NCBI GenBank assembly: GCA_017424235.1
Contig: JAFPAQ010000223.1
Span: 1-47,820 of the forward strand
Direction of reading: 5' to 3'
DNA from: Lachnospiraceae bacterium
GTDB taxonomy: Bacteria > Bacillota > Clostridia > Lachnospirales > Lachnospiraceae
Length of the DNA stretch: 47,820 nt
Position numbers and translations under genes: made by a program. The notes beneath the pieces are model-generated. The model was not told where the DNA came from and did not search any database. It saw only the letters and a program-made list of their open reading frames with translations. Shown in pieces: positions 15,441 through 24,898 of the stretch. Position 1 is the stretch's first letter, and the number at the start of each line of letters is the position of its first letter.

Positions 15441-16079
15441 TTAAAATACCTTGAGCTGTTCTGTTATGAAATCAGCATCCTGTCGAATTTTATTCAGATT
15501 CTCGAGACTAAATTCAAAATTAAGCTCATCCTCTCTCTTCCGGTCATCCTTATCAATTCTTTCAAAGGCTTTTTCTATCATTATAATTCGTTTCTGTAAT
15601 CTGAGAGTTGCAAGAATCCTTGCGTGTATCTGTTCTGTACTCTTGCCTGCATCCTCTTCGAAATCAAGAATCTCAATCATTCTTTCAGTATCAAATTTGT
15701 AAAATTCTGTTGTACAATACTTTCCTGTTTTACCCTCACCAACCGGTATAAATGTGCCCATTGATAACTCATCTTCACATATATATACCATGACTATTGG
15801 TCGCTGAAGCAATCCTGCAAAAACTTCTGTCATAAGCTCAGGAGAAATCTTTCTTCTCATCTGCACTTCAAAAACTGAAATTCCCTTCTGTCTTAACAAG
15901 GTCATCATATCCATTCTTTCCATGGAATCAACTATATGATAACTCCAGGTTATACTCTCTATCTCTTCTTCGAAAATTCTGCGACACTTGGAGTTTCCAA
16001 TCTTATCAAATAACACCTCAAGTGGCATACCCTTATCTACCTTAAACTGTCTTGGTATGTTATACTTCCCTTCATTCAT
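15441..16079 (-). CDS. DUF4391-like protein
   Basis: 212 residues, soluble, no signal. The N-terminus MNEGKYNIPRQFKVDKGMPL and core EEIESITWSYHIVDSMERMDMM, then ISVFEVQMRRKISPELMTEVFAGLLQRPIVMVYIC, match the layout I recall for DUF4391: a conserved protein often coded beside SNF2-type helicases and restriction or defence genes. The C-terminal ~60 residues are a charged coiled coil (KRIIMIEKAFERIDKDDRKRED). The start at 16079 follows AGAGGG; the 23-codon upstream extension (CVCERE) has no Shine-Dalgarno and an unusual composition. Probably the first gene of an operon with the DUF2791 ATPase. No helicase is present. Confidence 0.65.
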   Translation of the reverse strand: MNEGKYNIPRQFKVDKGMPLEVLFDKIGNSKCRRIFEEEIESITWSYHIVDSMERMDMMTLLRQKGISVFEVQMRRKISPELMTEVFAGLLQRPIVMVYICEDELSMGTFIPVGEGKTGKYCTTEFYKFDTERMIEILDFEEDAGKSTEQIHARILATLRLQKRIIMIEKAFERIDKDDRKREDELNFEFSLENLNKIRQDADFITEQLKVF

Positions 16080-16322
16080 AATTTCCCTCTCACAAACACA
16101 TAAATAAAATTTATAAGTAATTATTTTATAACTACTTATGTAAATCACTTTTCATAGTGATTATAATACTTTTTTTCTGAAATTTCCATATATTTGTGTG
16201 CATTATTTGATTTTCGTCATAATTGCCATATATTTATGCATTTTAATTTATTAAAAAAAGGAAAATATGTGTATTTTGACATATCTTCCTCTTTTTCTTA
16301 TAATAATCTGTTAATTTGACTG
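16080..16322. other. Intergenic region between the DUF4391 gene and cvfB
   Basis: It contains the cvfB terminator (16253-16289), two related AT-rich segments beginning CCATATATTT (about 16186 and 16227), and a 5-bp-stem inverted repeat at 16146-16161. A promoter for the DUF4391 gene must lie here but no confident -35/-10 pair was found. Confidence 0.5.
16253..16289 (-). terminator. Intrinsic terminator of cvfB
   Basis: 11-bp stem with one wobble on the minus strand (16260-16270 with 16279-16289), followed by seven U (16253-16259). Confidence 0.85.
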
Positions 16323-17420
16323 TTAGCCTTTATATTTTATTGTTTTTTCAAGTATCTCAACCTTACGTGTTTTCAGCATATGACCAATCGCACGCTTAAA
16401 CTCATTCTTACTCATTCCGGTTGCACTTTTTATGATTTCAGGTGCCGCTTTATCAGTAAATGGTAATTCTCCACCATTTTTATCAAAAAGCTCTATCAGC
16501 TTTTGTGCATCCTTCTCAATCTGTATATATGCCTTCTCGCGTATACTAAGATCGATTTTTCCATCTTCTCTTACAGCAGTTATTCTTCCTTCGACAACAT
16601 CACCAACATTGACTTTTCCAACAAGCTCACGCTTGGGAATAAGTGCAGAAAATCTGTCATCTACTGCTGCAAATGCGCCAAACTGCTCACTTATCTGATA
16701 AATTCTTGCAGTTACTCTGTCATCCTTTTGATAATCACTGTTTTTGTCAAGATATTCATATACCTTCATTGTAGCTGCAAGTCTCTTACTCTTATCCACA
16801 TAGATTGCAACCAGAACATCTTCTCCCTCTTTTACAGGCTTGGTCTGCTCCTTATAAGGAAGAAGAATATCCTTCTCAAGCCCCCAGTTAAGAAATGCTC
16901 CTACAGGCGTTACCTGTGAAACCTTAAGCACTCCGACCTCACCTGCTGAAATAACCGGAGTATTTGTTGTAGCAATTATTCTGTCCTTTGAATCCTTGTA
17001 TAAAAATACTTCTATTGTATCTCCAACATTGACCCCCTCCGGAATCTGCTTTTTAGGAAGAAGTACTCTGTCTTCCATCGCTGTCTCCATAGAGTCACCA
17101 AGATATACACCAAAATCAACAGTCTTTACTACTACTAATTCCTGTTTCCTACCTAACTTAAATCTGCTGTTAAACTCCGGATTTCTGATTTCTTCACGTC
17201 TGTCATTACTTCTTGTGAAGCCTCTTCCATTTCGTCTGTCATTATTTTTGTATCCGTTTCTGTCCCCGGTATTATTTTCTCTGCCATTCTTTCTGTAACC
17301 TGACTTATAATCCCTGCTTTTTTCATCTTCTGAATCTGAATTCCATCTTGCAGAGTATTTACTTTCAATACTGTTATCTTTTCTCTTTTCAAAATTTTCT
17401 GGTTTTTCCGAATTATACAT
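16323..17420 (-). CDS. cvfB: CvfB-type S1 RNA-binding protein with a long disordered N-terminus
   Basis: RNA-binding regulator of 365 residues. Residues 1-80 are low-complexity (Asn/Arg/Asp/Lys/Ser/Gly rich) and probably disordered. Then come S1-like OB domains (KLGRKQELVVVKTVDFGVYL; GEVGVLKVSQVTPVGAFLNWG; DRVTARIYQISEQFGAFAAVDD with GDVVEGRITAVREDGKIDLSIREK) and a C-terminal winged helix (ATGMSKNEFKRAIGHMLKTRKVEI). Staphylococcal CvfB and B. subtilis YitL (about 280-300 residues) have the S1 and winged-helix parts but not this N-terminus. The start at 17420 follows GAGGAAAGT; the frame upstream of it lies in the leader. Promoter at 17499-17527. Confidence 0.88.
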   Translation of the reverse strand: MYNSEKPENFEKRKDNSIESKYSARWNSDSEDEKSRDYKSGYRKNGRENNTGDRNGYKNNDRRNGRGFTRSNDRREEIRNPEFNSRFKLGRKQELVVVKTVDFGVYLGDSMETAMEDRVLLPKKQIPEGVNVGDTIEVFLYKDSKDRIIATTNTPVISAGEVGVLKVSQVTPVGAFLNWGLEKDILLPYKEQTKPVKEGEDVLVAIYVDKSKRLAATMKVYEYLDKNSDYQKDDRVTARIYQISEQFGAFAAVDDRFSALIPKRELVGKVNVGDVVEGRITAVREDGKIDLSIREKAYIQIEKDAQKLIELFDKNGGELPFTDKAAPEIIKSATGMSKNEFKRAIGHMLKTRKVEILEKTIKYKG

Positions 17421-17498
17421 ACTTTCCTCATTTCTGGTTTTACATTTAGCATTGTGCGACAATCTATAAAATGATGTCAGAACCAAAAGCCCCTAATT

Positions 17499-17527
17499 AT
17501 TATACCTTATAACAAATGCTAAAACAA
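17499..17527 (-). promoter_or_regulatory. Sigma-A promoter of cvfB
   Basis: Minus strand TTGTTT (17522-17527), 17-bp spacer, TATAAT (17499-17504). It overlaps the region just after the rhamnosidase stop codon. Confidence 0.7.
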
Positions 17528-17535
17528 TATCATAA

Positions 17536-20500
17536 CTAATTATTACCATATATCTCATAATATCCTGAGACAAGTTCTACCTCTTTATATCCATGATAAC
17601 TGTTTTCATTTAGTATTAATGTTGCTGTAGTATTAGCAGGGATTTTGACACTATACACTACATCCCCGTCTTTTATTTCCCAGCTGCTTTCAATTATTCC
17701 ATATACACTTTCATAACTGCCCTTCGCCCATGTCAGATTGCCACCAACCCGTGGTTCAATAAAAATATGCTTATATCCCGGATTATACTCGTCTGTTCTT
17801 ATTCCTGTCACATCACTGTAAATCCATTCTCCAACAGAGCCCAGTGCATAATGGTTGAGTGAACCATTGATTTTATACTTACCATCCTCCATATCCAAAA
17901 AGGTCGTCCATCCTTCCGTTATAGTGGTTGCTCCATGTGAAAACATATAATTCCATGAAGGAAAAGTATCACAATCAATCATCTTATAAGCTGTATCCAC
18001 ATATCCATATCTGCAAAGAATTGGCAATAAATATTTTGTAGCTATATAACCTGTTGTAACATGATAATCATTTGCTTTTGTTGACTGTTCAAGCTTTTGC
18101 GCCCCCGACAAATCAAGTTCCTTCTGGTACAAACCAAATGCCAGAGGTATTACATATTCTGACTGAAACCATTCTCCAACCGAACCATCTTCATTAATAT
18201 ATGTATCCTGCCATACTTTTTTGTACTTTTCAAATTCATCAGTATAAAACTGCTTATTATCATCTTGACCAATCACACCACTCATCTTTGCCAAAAGCTC
18301 AATAACGTGTGCAGTCTGTGCTGAATTGCACATGGTTATATCCATAGTTGAAGTCGCATTGTGATCACCATATCCATCATGCACTCTTAAATAGTTATCG
18401 CTTGAAGCTATAAGATAATCAGCATATTTGCACATACTTTCATAATTTTCATAGATTATACCTGTATCTCCATATTGCTGATACAAATCCCACACTATAC
18501 CTACTCCTGCATCGCCCCAGCCATTATTTCCACCGGTTGTATCTCTAAAATAAGCAATGTCAGAATAAGAACCGTCTTCATTTTGTGCTATGCGCAATGC
18601 ATTTAAAAATTCTCTGTAAAAATTATATACATCATAATTATACGTGGCTGTCCTTGCAAAGGTCTGGGCATCTCCGGTCCAGCCAAGCCTCTCATCTCTT
18701 TGCGGACAGTCAGAAGGCAGACTGACAAAATTGCTTAACTGTGTCCAAAATATACTGTTATATAATCTGTTAAGCTTTGCGTCTGAACATTCAAAATATC
18801 CTGTTCTTTTGTTATCAGAAGACAATACAATTGCTGATATTTCCTCATCTGTCAAGGCGTAATCAAGCCCGGAAATCTGCACATATCTAAATCCCCTGCA
18901 AACAAGACTAGGCTCAAAATATTCATTTTCTTCACCTTTACAGACATAATAATCTGTATTGTCTGCTGTATACAGATTCTGAGTCCATATCGCACCTTCA
19001 ACATCATCTTTACATTCCAGATTTTCTGTATTCAGGGCTTCTGCATACCTGAAGGTAATTACCTGTCCCTTTTCTCCACGAAGCTCTACACCGCAAAATC
19101 CACTAAAATTTTGTCCAAAATCATATACATAGCTTCCATCTTCCATTTGTGTGGTACTTACAGGCTTTAATTTATTCAGACACCTTACAGGTGGTCTTTC
19201 AGATGCTTTTATCTTTATATCCCTTTGCTTTATATCATTTAAAATATGAGCTTTTTTAGTCCACACATAATCTTGTGGTATCTCCATGTTTGCATCATAA
19301 TATTCACCCCAGAAATAATCATCTCTTAGTACCGGGCCTTCACATACATCCCATTCTTCATCAGTAACATAGATATCATATTGACCTTTACTGTCAAAAA
19401 GCTTTATTAATGCACTTATTGCAAGCTGCTCGCCCCATCTGCCTTTAGCCCTGTCATAGTGACCATGTGCCAGTGTAATTCTTATCTCATTTTCTCCATT
19501 TACAAGATATTCATTCAATTCATATGCCCTATAATATACTTCTTTATCATAACAGCTTATTCCCGGTGCAAAGTATTCATTACCAACCTTTCTTCCATTT
19601 AATGATATCTCATATTCACCTAAAGCAGCCACATAAATAAGTGCTCTTTTATATCTGCTTTTATCATCAATGTTAATATTTTTTCTAAATACAGGTGCAG
19701 GATTTTCTATACCCGGTGTCAAAATCACTCCTGAGTCGGCATTTGCTTTTCCGTTTACCGTCTTTAAATAGAAGGGTGAGAATATCGTATCATCAATATT
19801 TTCAAAATCCTCTGAATATATGACTTCTCCATTTTCATCCCTTATATCAATATCATCATAAATACCATAAAAGGCTCCTCTATCTGTCCAAAAACCTATC
19901 TGTCCCACAGCTTTTGATCTATATACATCTGTTTCTGCAATCTGTTCTTCATCCAAATAGGTTGTGACATGTGTGTTTTCCACATTTATGCATACACTAT
20001 GCTCTTTATTAATAAAATCTTCTTTATTAAATCCTGCACTTTCCAAAGGATATCTTATCTCATCAAACTGATCTTCATATACGTATCTTGAAGTAACAAG
20101 CTCAACAATATCTCCTCTGGTATCAAAAGCCCACACATAATATTCTCCATAACAATTGCTGTCTGCCCCCCATACAAATCCTGAATAGCTCTCATCAAGA
20201 CTGGTTTTATATGATATGGTATAACTGTTATTTTGATTTTGTTCTTCTATTGTCTGCTCTCGAGGCAGATATATCCACTTTGCGTTGTCCCACTCAGACT
20301 GGCTTAAGCCCGTAGTAAAGCTGTTATCAGTATTACTGTTTATTACTTTATTGTCCTTGTCCCATACATTTACTTTCCAAAAATATTGTTTACCATTTTC
20401 AAGCTCAGGTCCTTCATATTCAATTCCTACCGAAATGTCAGAATCTATTTTCCCGGAATCCCATATATACCTTTTATCCTTTAAATTCTCTGCATTATCT

Positions 20501-20760
20501 GCAACTAATATTTCATATGCAGTCTGACACTGCCCCTGAATATCTGATTCCATTCTCCAGCTAAATACAGGAATATTTTCTATTGCAATAGGATTATTCA
20601 TATAATTAACTCTCAAATCAGTAATCTGAGTAATATCCACATTACTTTGTCTATTGATTCTGTGCTTAAAAGTCAGCACAATACCGGTAATAATTATCAG
20701 AACAGCTATTGATAATATTAATATTTTTACTTTTGTCCTATCTTTATACATCCTTTTCAT
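17536..20760 (-). CDS. Membrane-anchored GH78 alpha-L-rhamnosidase
   Basis: Glycosidase of 1074 residues that removes terminal alpha-L-rhamnose from plant glycans or glycosides. An N-terminal signal anchor (about 12-31) places it outside the cell. Domains in order: Ig-like N-domain (ITDLRVNYMNNPIAIEN, PVFSWRME), an inserted laminin/ConA-like segment, the rhamnosidase beta-domain (EISLNGRKVGNEYFAPG), the (alpha/alpha)6 catalytic domain with the GH78 signature SDCPQRDERLGWTGDAQ, and the C-terminal beta-sheet domain after NHYALGSVGEWIYSDVTGI. Length fits multidomain GH78 enzymes. The insertion makes it long for a simple one. The start is uncertain: ATG at 20760 lacks a good Shine-Dalgarno, and the leader is filled by the terminator of the Ca2+-ATPase gene. 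Fits a pectin- or glycoside-using gut bacterium. Confidence 0.92.
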   Translation of the reverse strand: MKRMYKDRTKVKILILSIAVLIIITGIVLTFKHRINRQSNVDITQITDLRVNYMNNPIAIENIPVFSWRMESDIQGQCQTAYEILVADNAENLKDKRYIWDSGKIDSDISVGIEYEGPELENGKQYFWKVNVWDKDNKVINSNTDNSFTTGLSQSEWDNAKWIYLPREQTIEEQNQNNSYTISYKTSLDESYSGFVWGADSNCYGEYYVWAFDTRGDIVELVTSRYVYEDQFDEIRYPLESAGFNKEDFINKEHSVCINVENTHVTTYLDEEQIAETDVYRSKAVGQIGFWTDRGAFYGIYDDIDIRDENGEVIYSEDFENIDDTIFSPFYLKTVNGKANADSGVILTPGIENPAPVFRKNINIDDKSRYKRALIYVAALGEYEISLNGRKVGNEYFAPGISCYDKEVYYRAYELNEYLVNGENEIRITLAHGHYDRAKGRWGEQLAISALIKLFDSKGQYDIYVTDEEWDVCEGPVLRDDYFWGEYYDANMEIPQDYVWTKKAHILNDIKQRDIKIKASERPPVRCLNKLKPVSTTQMEDGSYVYDFGQNFSGFCGVELRGEKGQVITFRYAEALNTENLECKDDVEGAIWTQNLYTADNTDYYVCKGEENEYFEPSLVCRGFRYVQISGLDYALTDEEISAIVLSSDNKRTGYFECSDAKLNRLYNSIFWTQLSNFVSLPSDCPQRDERLGWTGDAQTFARTATYNYDVYNFYREFLNALRIAQNEDGSYSDIAYFRDTTGGNNGWGDAGVGIVWDLYQQYGDTGIIYENYESMCKYADYLIASSDNYLRVHDGYGDHNATSTMDITMCNSAQTAHVIELLAKMSGVIGQDDNKQFYTDEFEKYKKVWQDTYINEDGSVGEWFQSEYVIPLAFGLYQKELDLSGAQKLEQSTKANDYHVTTGYIATKYLLPILCRYGYVDTAYKMIDCDTFPSWNYMFSHGATTITEGWTTFLDMEDGKYKINGSLNHYALGSVGEWIYSDVTGIRTDEYNPGYKHIFIEPRVGGNLTWAKGSYESVYGIIESSWEIKDGDVVYSVKIPANTTATLILNENSYHGYKEVELVSGYYEIYGNN

Positions 20761-20772
20761 CACCTGTAATTT

Positions 20773-20805
20773 CTAAAAAACGGTGTAGATAAAATCCACA
20801 CCGTT
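20773..20805 (-). terminator. Terminator after the Ca2+-ATPase gene, within the rhamnosidase leader
   Basis: AACGGTGT (20779-20786) pairs with ACACCGTT (20798-20805), extended by three bases past one mismatch; six U follow on the minus strand. It ends only about 12 bases before the rhamnosidase start codon. Confidence 0.8.
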
Positions 20806-20845
20806 GAAAAAATAATAGTTTACTATATAAATTAATCTATTAATC

Positions 20846-23509
20846 CTATTTAGCTGCTTTTGTCATAAATACCTTACGGATGCAGTCAACAGGAATCATT
20901 GTAACTGCAAGAAGCACAACTGCAATCCATCCCATAATGCCAAATGGTGTACAGCTGAACATATTACCAATCCACTCAAATGGTGCTAATGGAATAATCG
21001 CTGCATTAACAATTACAAACTGAATAGCCATGATTGCCAGCATAACCTTGATAAAATTAGGGTTCTCATTAAGTCCCTTAAAGATACCAAATCTCTCATC
21101 ACGTACATTAAATCCATTGAATAATGCTGCAACGATGAAAAGTACAAAGTATCCTGTTAAATGCTGCTCTTCAGTAACAAATAAGTTAACAAATACATCT
21201 AACTTAAGGTAAGCAAAGCTTACAAGTGTAAGCCATAATCCCATGATAACAATCTGTGTCATCATCTTCTTACTTACAATACTCTCATCACGACGTCTTG
21301 GTGGCTCACTTAAGTATTCCTTAAGTGCAGGCTCATTACCAAGCATGATAGCACACAGACTATCCATTACAAGGTTAACGAAAAGTAAATGTGTTACCTT
21401 AAGTGGCTCTTCAACTCCAAGGAAAGGAGATAATGCACTTACAATAACCGCTGTAACGTTGATTACAAGCTGGAATTTACAGAACTTCAAAATATTGTGA
21501 TATATTGTTCTACCATACCAGATAGCATCCTTGATTGACTTGAAGTTATCATCAAGAATAACGATCTTACCTGCTTCCTTGGCAGCCTCAGTACCACTAC
21601 CCATTGCAAAACCTACGTCAGCTCTCTTAAGTGCAGGTGAGTCGTTAACGCCGTCACCTGTCATACCTACAACAAGATTCATTTCCTGACACAGACGAAC
21701 CATTCTTGACTTGTCTGTTGGAAGTGCTCTTGCAATAACTCTGATATTAGGAATGATCTTCTTAACCTCCTCATCTGACATCTCATTTAACTGAGCTGAT
21801 GAAAGAGCTACATCTGAGCTTTCTTTTAAAAGTCCTGCATCCTTTGCAATGGCAATAGCTGTCTCAAGACGGTCTCCTGTGATCATTACTACCTGGATAC
21901 CTGCATGCTGTACCTGTTCGATAGCTTCTTTAGCTTCCGGACGAACATCATCTCTGATACCTACAAGACCAATGATAACCAGGTCATCATTAATCTGATT
22001 TTCAACTAAATCTTTTTCAGAATATCCAAATGCAAGAACTCGCATTGCCTTAGCTGCAAGCTCATCGATCTTTCTGTCTAATACAGGTCTGTCAATAGTC
22101 TTGATTTCTCCATTTGCATCAAGATACTTTGTAGCCTTGTCAAGAAGTCTCTCAGGAGCACCCTTGTAGAAAGTTTTTCCTGTACTTGGTACCTGAGCCT
22201 GACTGAACTTGTTAGAAGAGTTAAATCCCTGTGATTGTGATACTACACATGACTTATCTGCTTCAAAAGCTCTGAAAGTCTCTTCACCCATGAATTTCAT
22301 CATAGCCTGGTCTGTAGCATTACCACCGATTACTCTGTGCTCTCCGTCAAACATAGACTGTGTATTCTTACCGATAGCCATATCAACAAGACCCTTTACC
22401 TTGCTATGCTTGCTAAGTTCACTGATAGGAATCGAATTACCATCTGCTGTAAAGAAATCTACAACTTCAAGCATACCCTTTGTGATTGTACCTGTTTTAT
22501 CACTGAAAAGAATATTAAGAGAACCTGCTGTCTCAATACCTTCTGCTTTTCTTACTAATACGTTATGGTCAAGCATCTTACTTGTATTCTGCATAAGTAC
22601 AAGAGAAATCATAAGTGGTAATCCCTCCGGAACCGCACAAACAATAATAACTACAGCAAGTGAAACTGCATCAACCACGTTCATAATAATATCGCCGATG
22701 TCCTGTGAAAAATATGCAGACATTCCGCCATATTCGATAATTGAATGTGTAAGAAAAAATACAGCAATAACAATAGCTCCGATATAACCAAAGGTTGAAA
22801 TCTGTTTTGCAAGCTTTGCAAGCTTAACCTTAAGTGGCGAATCAGGCTCATCCTCCTGCATTTCCTCAGCCATCTTACCCATCATGGTAGCAATTCCGAC
22901 TTTTCTTACATCAAGGATACCTTCACCATCGAACACAACAGCACCTCTGAAAAGTGAGTGCTTGTCCACGAATGTATCACCTGTGATATTGTCAGCTAAC
23001 TGAAAGCTCTCAGGTGCTTCTGTTTTCTTACACTCTTCTGCTTCACCGTTAAGTGCAGAGTTATCAACACTCAAATGTCCCTGTACAAGAACACCGTCGG
23101 CCGGTATCTTATTACCTGACTGTAAGAGCACCTTGTCCCCTACAACGACATCATCTACATCGATTACAGTAATTATACCATTACGATATACCTTACATTC
23201 ATCTTTCTTTGTGTTATCCTTCAACTCACGATACTTTGTATCACTTGCCACACCGGTCTTTGCTGATACAACAGCAACTACAAGAACTGCTACTATTGTT
23301 CCAAGTGGCTCATAAATCTCAGCATATCCAAAGAAGAACATAACAATCATAAGTGCTGCAATAACAAGAAGAATCTTAATCATTGGATCACTGAAGGTCT
23401 CTTTGAATTCCTGCCAAAAAGTTGTCGGTTCTGAGTCAGGAATAGCATTTGAACCATGCTTCTGACGTGATTCCAGAACCTCTTTGTCTGTTAATCCATT
23501 CAAGTTCAT
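20846..23509 (-). CDS. Ca2+-transporting P-type ATPase (PMCA/SERCA type)
   Basis: ATP-driven cation pump of 887 residues in the cytoplasmic membrane. N-terminal cation-ATPase domain, membrane pairs at about 42-82 and 240-300 with the M4 binding motif PEGLP (294-298), phosphorylation motif DKTGT (Asp337), nucleotide domain (FYKGAPERLL), hinge GDGVNDSPALKRADVG, and six C-terminal membrane segments with NLVMDSLCA in M6. PEGLP plus this M6 supports Ca2+. The actuator motif is NGEA (154-157) where TGES is usual; the catalytic Glu is kept. It follows three TerD genes in the same direction, fitting published links between Ter modules and Ca2+ handling. Confidence 0.92.
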   Translation of the reverse strand: MNLNGLTDKEVLESRQKHGSNAIPDSEPTTFWQEFKETFSDPMIKILLVIAALMIVMFFFGYAEIYEPLGTIVAVLVVAVVSAKTGVASDTKYRELKDNTKKDECKVYRNGIITVIDVDDVVVGDKVLLQSGNKIPADGVLVQGHLSVDNSALNGEAEECKKTEAPESFQLADNITGDTFVDKHSLFRGAVVFDGEGILDVRKVGIATMMGKMAEEMQEDEPDSPLKVKLAKLAKQISTFGYIGAIVIAVFFLTHSIIEYGGMSAYFSQDIGDIIMNVVDAVSLAVVIIVCAVPEGLPLMISLVLMQNTSKMLDHNVLVRKAEGIETAGSLNILFSDKTGTITKGMLEVVDFFTADGNSIPISELSKHSKVKGLVDMAIGKNTQSMFDGEHRVIGGNATDQAMMKFMGEETFRAFEADKSCVVSQSQGFNSSNKFSQAQVPSTGKTFYKGAPERLLDKATKYLDANGEIKTIDRPVLDRKIDELAAKAMRVLAFGYSEKDLVENQINDDLVIIGLVGIRDDVRPEAKEAIEQVQHAGIQVVMITGDRLETAIAIAKDAGLLKESSDVALSSAQLNEMSDEEVKKIIPNIRVIARALPTDKSRMVRLCQEMNLVVGMTGDGVNDSPALKRADVGFAMGSGTEAAKEAGKIVILDDNFKSIKDAIWYGRTIYHNILKFCKFQLVINVTAVIVSALSPFLGVEEPLKVTHLLFVNLVMDSLCAIMLGNEPALKEYLSEPPRRRDESIVSKKMMTQIVIMGLWLTLVSFAYLKLDVFVNLFVTEEQHLTGYFVLFIVAALFNGFNVRDERFGIFKGLNENPNFIKVMLAIMAIQFVIVNAAIIPLAPFEWIGNMFSCTPFGIMGWIAVVLLAVTMIPVDCIRKVFMTKAAK

Positions 23510-23570
23510 TATTTTTTACCCCATTCTTAAATACTAAGGTCATGCATCTGCACAGCCTTATTTACATAAT

Positions 23571-23620
23571 ACGAGCCGCCTTCAATAAAGTCAACATAAA
23601 TATGACCTAAAGCGGCTCGT
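23571..23620 (-). terminator. Long-loop hairpin between the TerD genes and the Ca2+-ATPase gene
   Basis: 9-bp GC-rich stem ACGAGCCGC (23571-23579) with GCGGCTCGT (23612-23620), 32-base loop that can form a small inner stem. The minus-strand tail TATTATG is only moderately U-rich, so termination may be partial and the pump may be co-transcribed. Confidence 0.5.
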
Positions 23621-23637
23621 TTTGTTATTATGTGATG

Positions 23638-24222
23638 TTAAAACCTCTTTATAAGCTCATTAATGCCTGCATCCGTAGTACCCTGACCAACTGCGTTGAA
23701 CTTCCATTCAGAACCATGTCTGTACACTTCTCCAAATATCATTGCTGTCATATTTGAATAGTCATCTGTAAGATTATATCTGCAAAGCTCTTTTCCACTC
23801 TTTCCATCCATAATTCTGATATACGCGTTCTTTATCATTCCAAAGTGCTGTCTTCTCTGCTCACACTGATAAATATTTACAACTATCGCAATTCTGTCAT
23901 AATCTGCAGGTACATTCTGAAGGTCAACAAATATCTGTTCATCATCACCATCGCCTTCTCCTGTAAGGTTATCGCCCATATGTCTTACAGCTCCTGACAT
24001 ATGAGTAAGATTTCCAAAATAAACGACATCCTCTTTTCTTGCCACCTTACCATTTGTAAGCAAAAATGCAGATGCATCACAGTCAATAGGTTCAGGCTTT
24101 GGAGAAAAAAGTCCTCTCTTTCTCTCTGCCTCATCCCATCCAAGTGCCACCATCACACTTGTAAGTCCTGCATTTTCCTTTGTAAGACTTACCTTCTGTC
24201 CTTTTTGTAAACTTACTGACAT
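23638..24222 (-). CDS. TerD-family stress protein, YceC-like variant
   Basis: 194 residues. Shares the TerD start [20 protein letters not shown] and [19 protein letters not shown], but the first metal loop differs from its two neighbours: GWDEAERKRGLFSPKPEPIDCDASAFLL replaces the DFDLD form. Bacillus YceC has a similar Lys/Arg-containing insertion before IDCDAS. The acidic GDGDDEQ loop that binds Ca2+ in TerD structures is intact. Cytosolic; family linked to tellurite, envelope and phage stress, exact role unsettled. The Shine-Dalgarno is weak and distant (AAAGGG about 12 bases upstream). Last TerD gene before the pump. Confidence 0.9.
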   Translation of the reverse strand: MSVSLQKGQKVSLTKENAGLTSVMVALGWDEAERKRGLFSPKPEPIDCDASAFLLTNGKVARKEDVVYFGNLTHMSGAVRHMGDNLTGEGDGDDEQIFVDLQNVPADYDRIAIVVNIYQCEQRRQHFGMIKNAYIRIMDGKSGKELCRYNLTDDYSNMTAMIFGEVYRHGSEWKFNAVGQGTTDAGINELIKRF

Positions 24223-24286
24223 ATCTATACCATGCCCTTTCCATTCAAGTTATATTTTAAACTGACGTAACTGACAAGCTTATTAA

Positions 24287-24868
24287 TTAGCCTACCTCAA
24301 CACCATAGTTTGCGCAAAGTGCTGCAAGTCCGCCCTGATATCCGCTTCCAATTGCATTGAATTTCCACTCTTCACCATTTCTGTATACTTCACCAAATAC
24401 AACAGCTGTTTCGATTGAGAAGTCTTCACCAAGGTCATATCTAAGTAATTCCTCACCGTTTTCTTCATTGTAAATACGGATAAATGCATTGCTTACCTGT
24501 CCGAAATTCTGATGTCTCTTTTCAGCTTCATAAATTGTACATGTAAATGCTATTCTTGTTACTGTAGGTGGTACAAGTGAAAGGTCAATCTTAATCTGTT
24601 CATCATCACCGTCTCCGGCTCCTGTAAGATTATCTCCCATATGTGCAACACTTCCTGATTTATGGCTAAGATTTCCATAAAATACAAAATCATCTGAGCT
24701 TGCTACTTTTCCGGCATCTGTAAGAAGAAATGCTGCTGTATCAAGGTCAAAATCTCCACCTGTATCAAATGCATTTACATCCCATCCAAGACCTACTACA
24801 ACCTTCTTGAGCCCCGGATTTCCCTTTGTTAAACTTACTTTCTGTCCTTTTTGTAAACTTACTGGCAT
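24287..24868 (-). CDS. TerD-family stress protein
   Basis: 193 residues, canonical TerD fold: [112 protein letters not shown]. Asp residues of the DFDLD and GDGDDEQ loops, the Ca2+ ligands of studied TerD proteins, are all present. GGAGGT precedes the start. It and the upstream copy are clearly paralogues from tandem duplication; the 30-base gap between them indicates co-transcription and probably joint assembly. Confidence 0.95.
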   Translation of the reverse strand: MPVSLQKGQKVSLTKGNPGLKKVVVGLGWDVNAFDTGGDFDLDTAAFLLTDAGKVASSDDFVFYGNLSHKSGSVAHMGDNLTGAGDGDDEQIKIDLSLVPPTVTRIAFTCTIYEAEKRHQNFGQVSNAFIRIYNEENGEELLRYDLGEDFSIETAVVFGEVYRNGEEWKFNAIGSGYQGGLAALCANYGVEVG

Positions 24869-24898
24869 AATTTTACCTCCATATACTTTCTCTAAATA

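Noticed and set aside
14038-16079. A BREX or restriction system
   Set aside because: Only a DUF2791 ATPase and a DUF4391-like protein are present; methyltransferase, phosphatase PglZ, BrxA/BrxB and helicase are missing.
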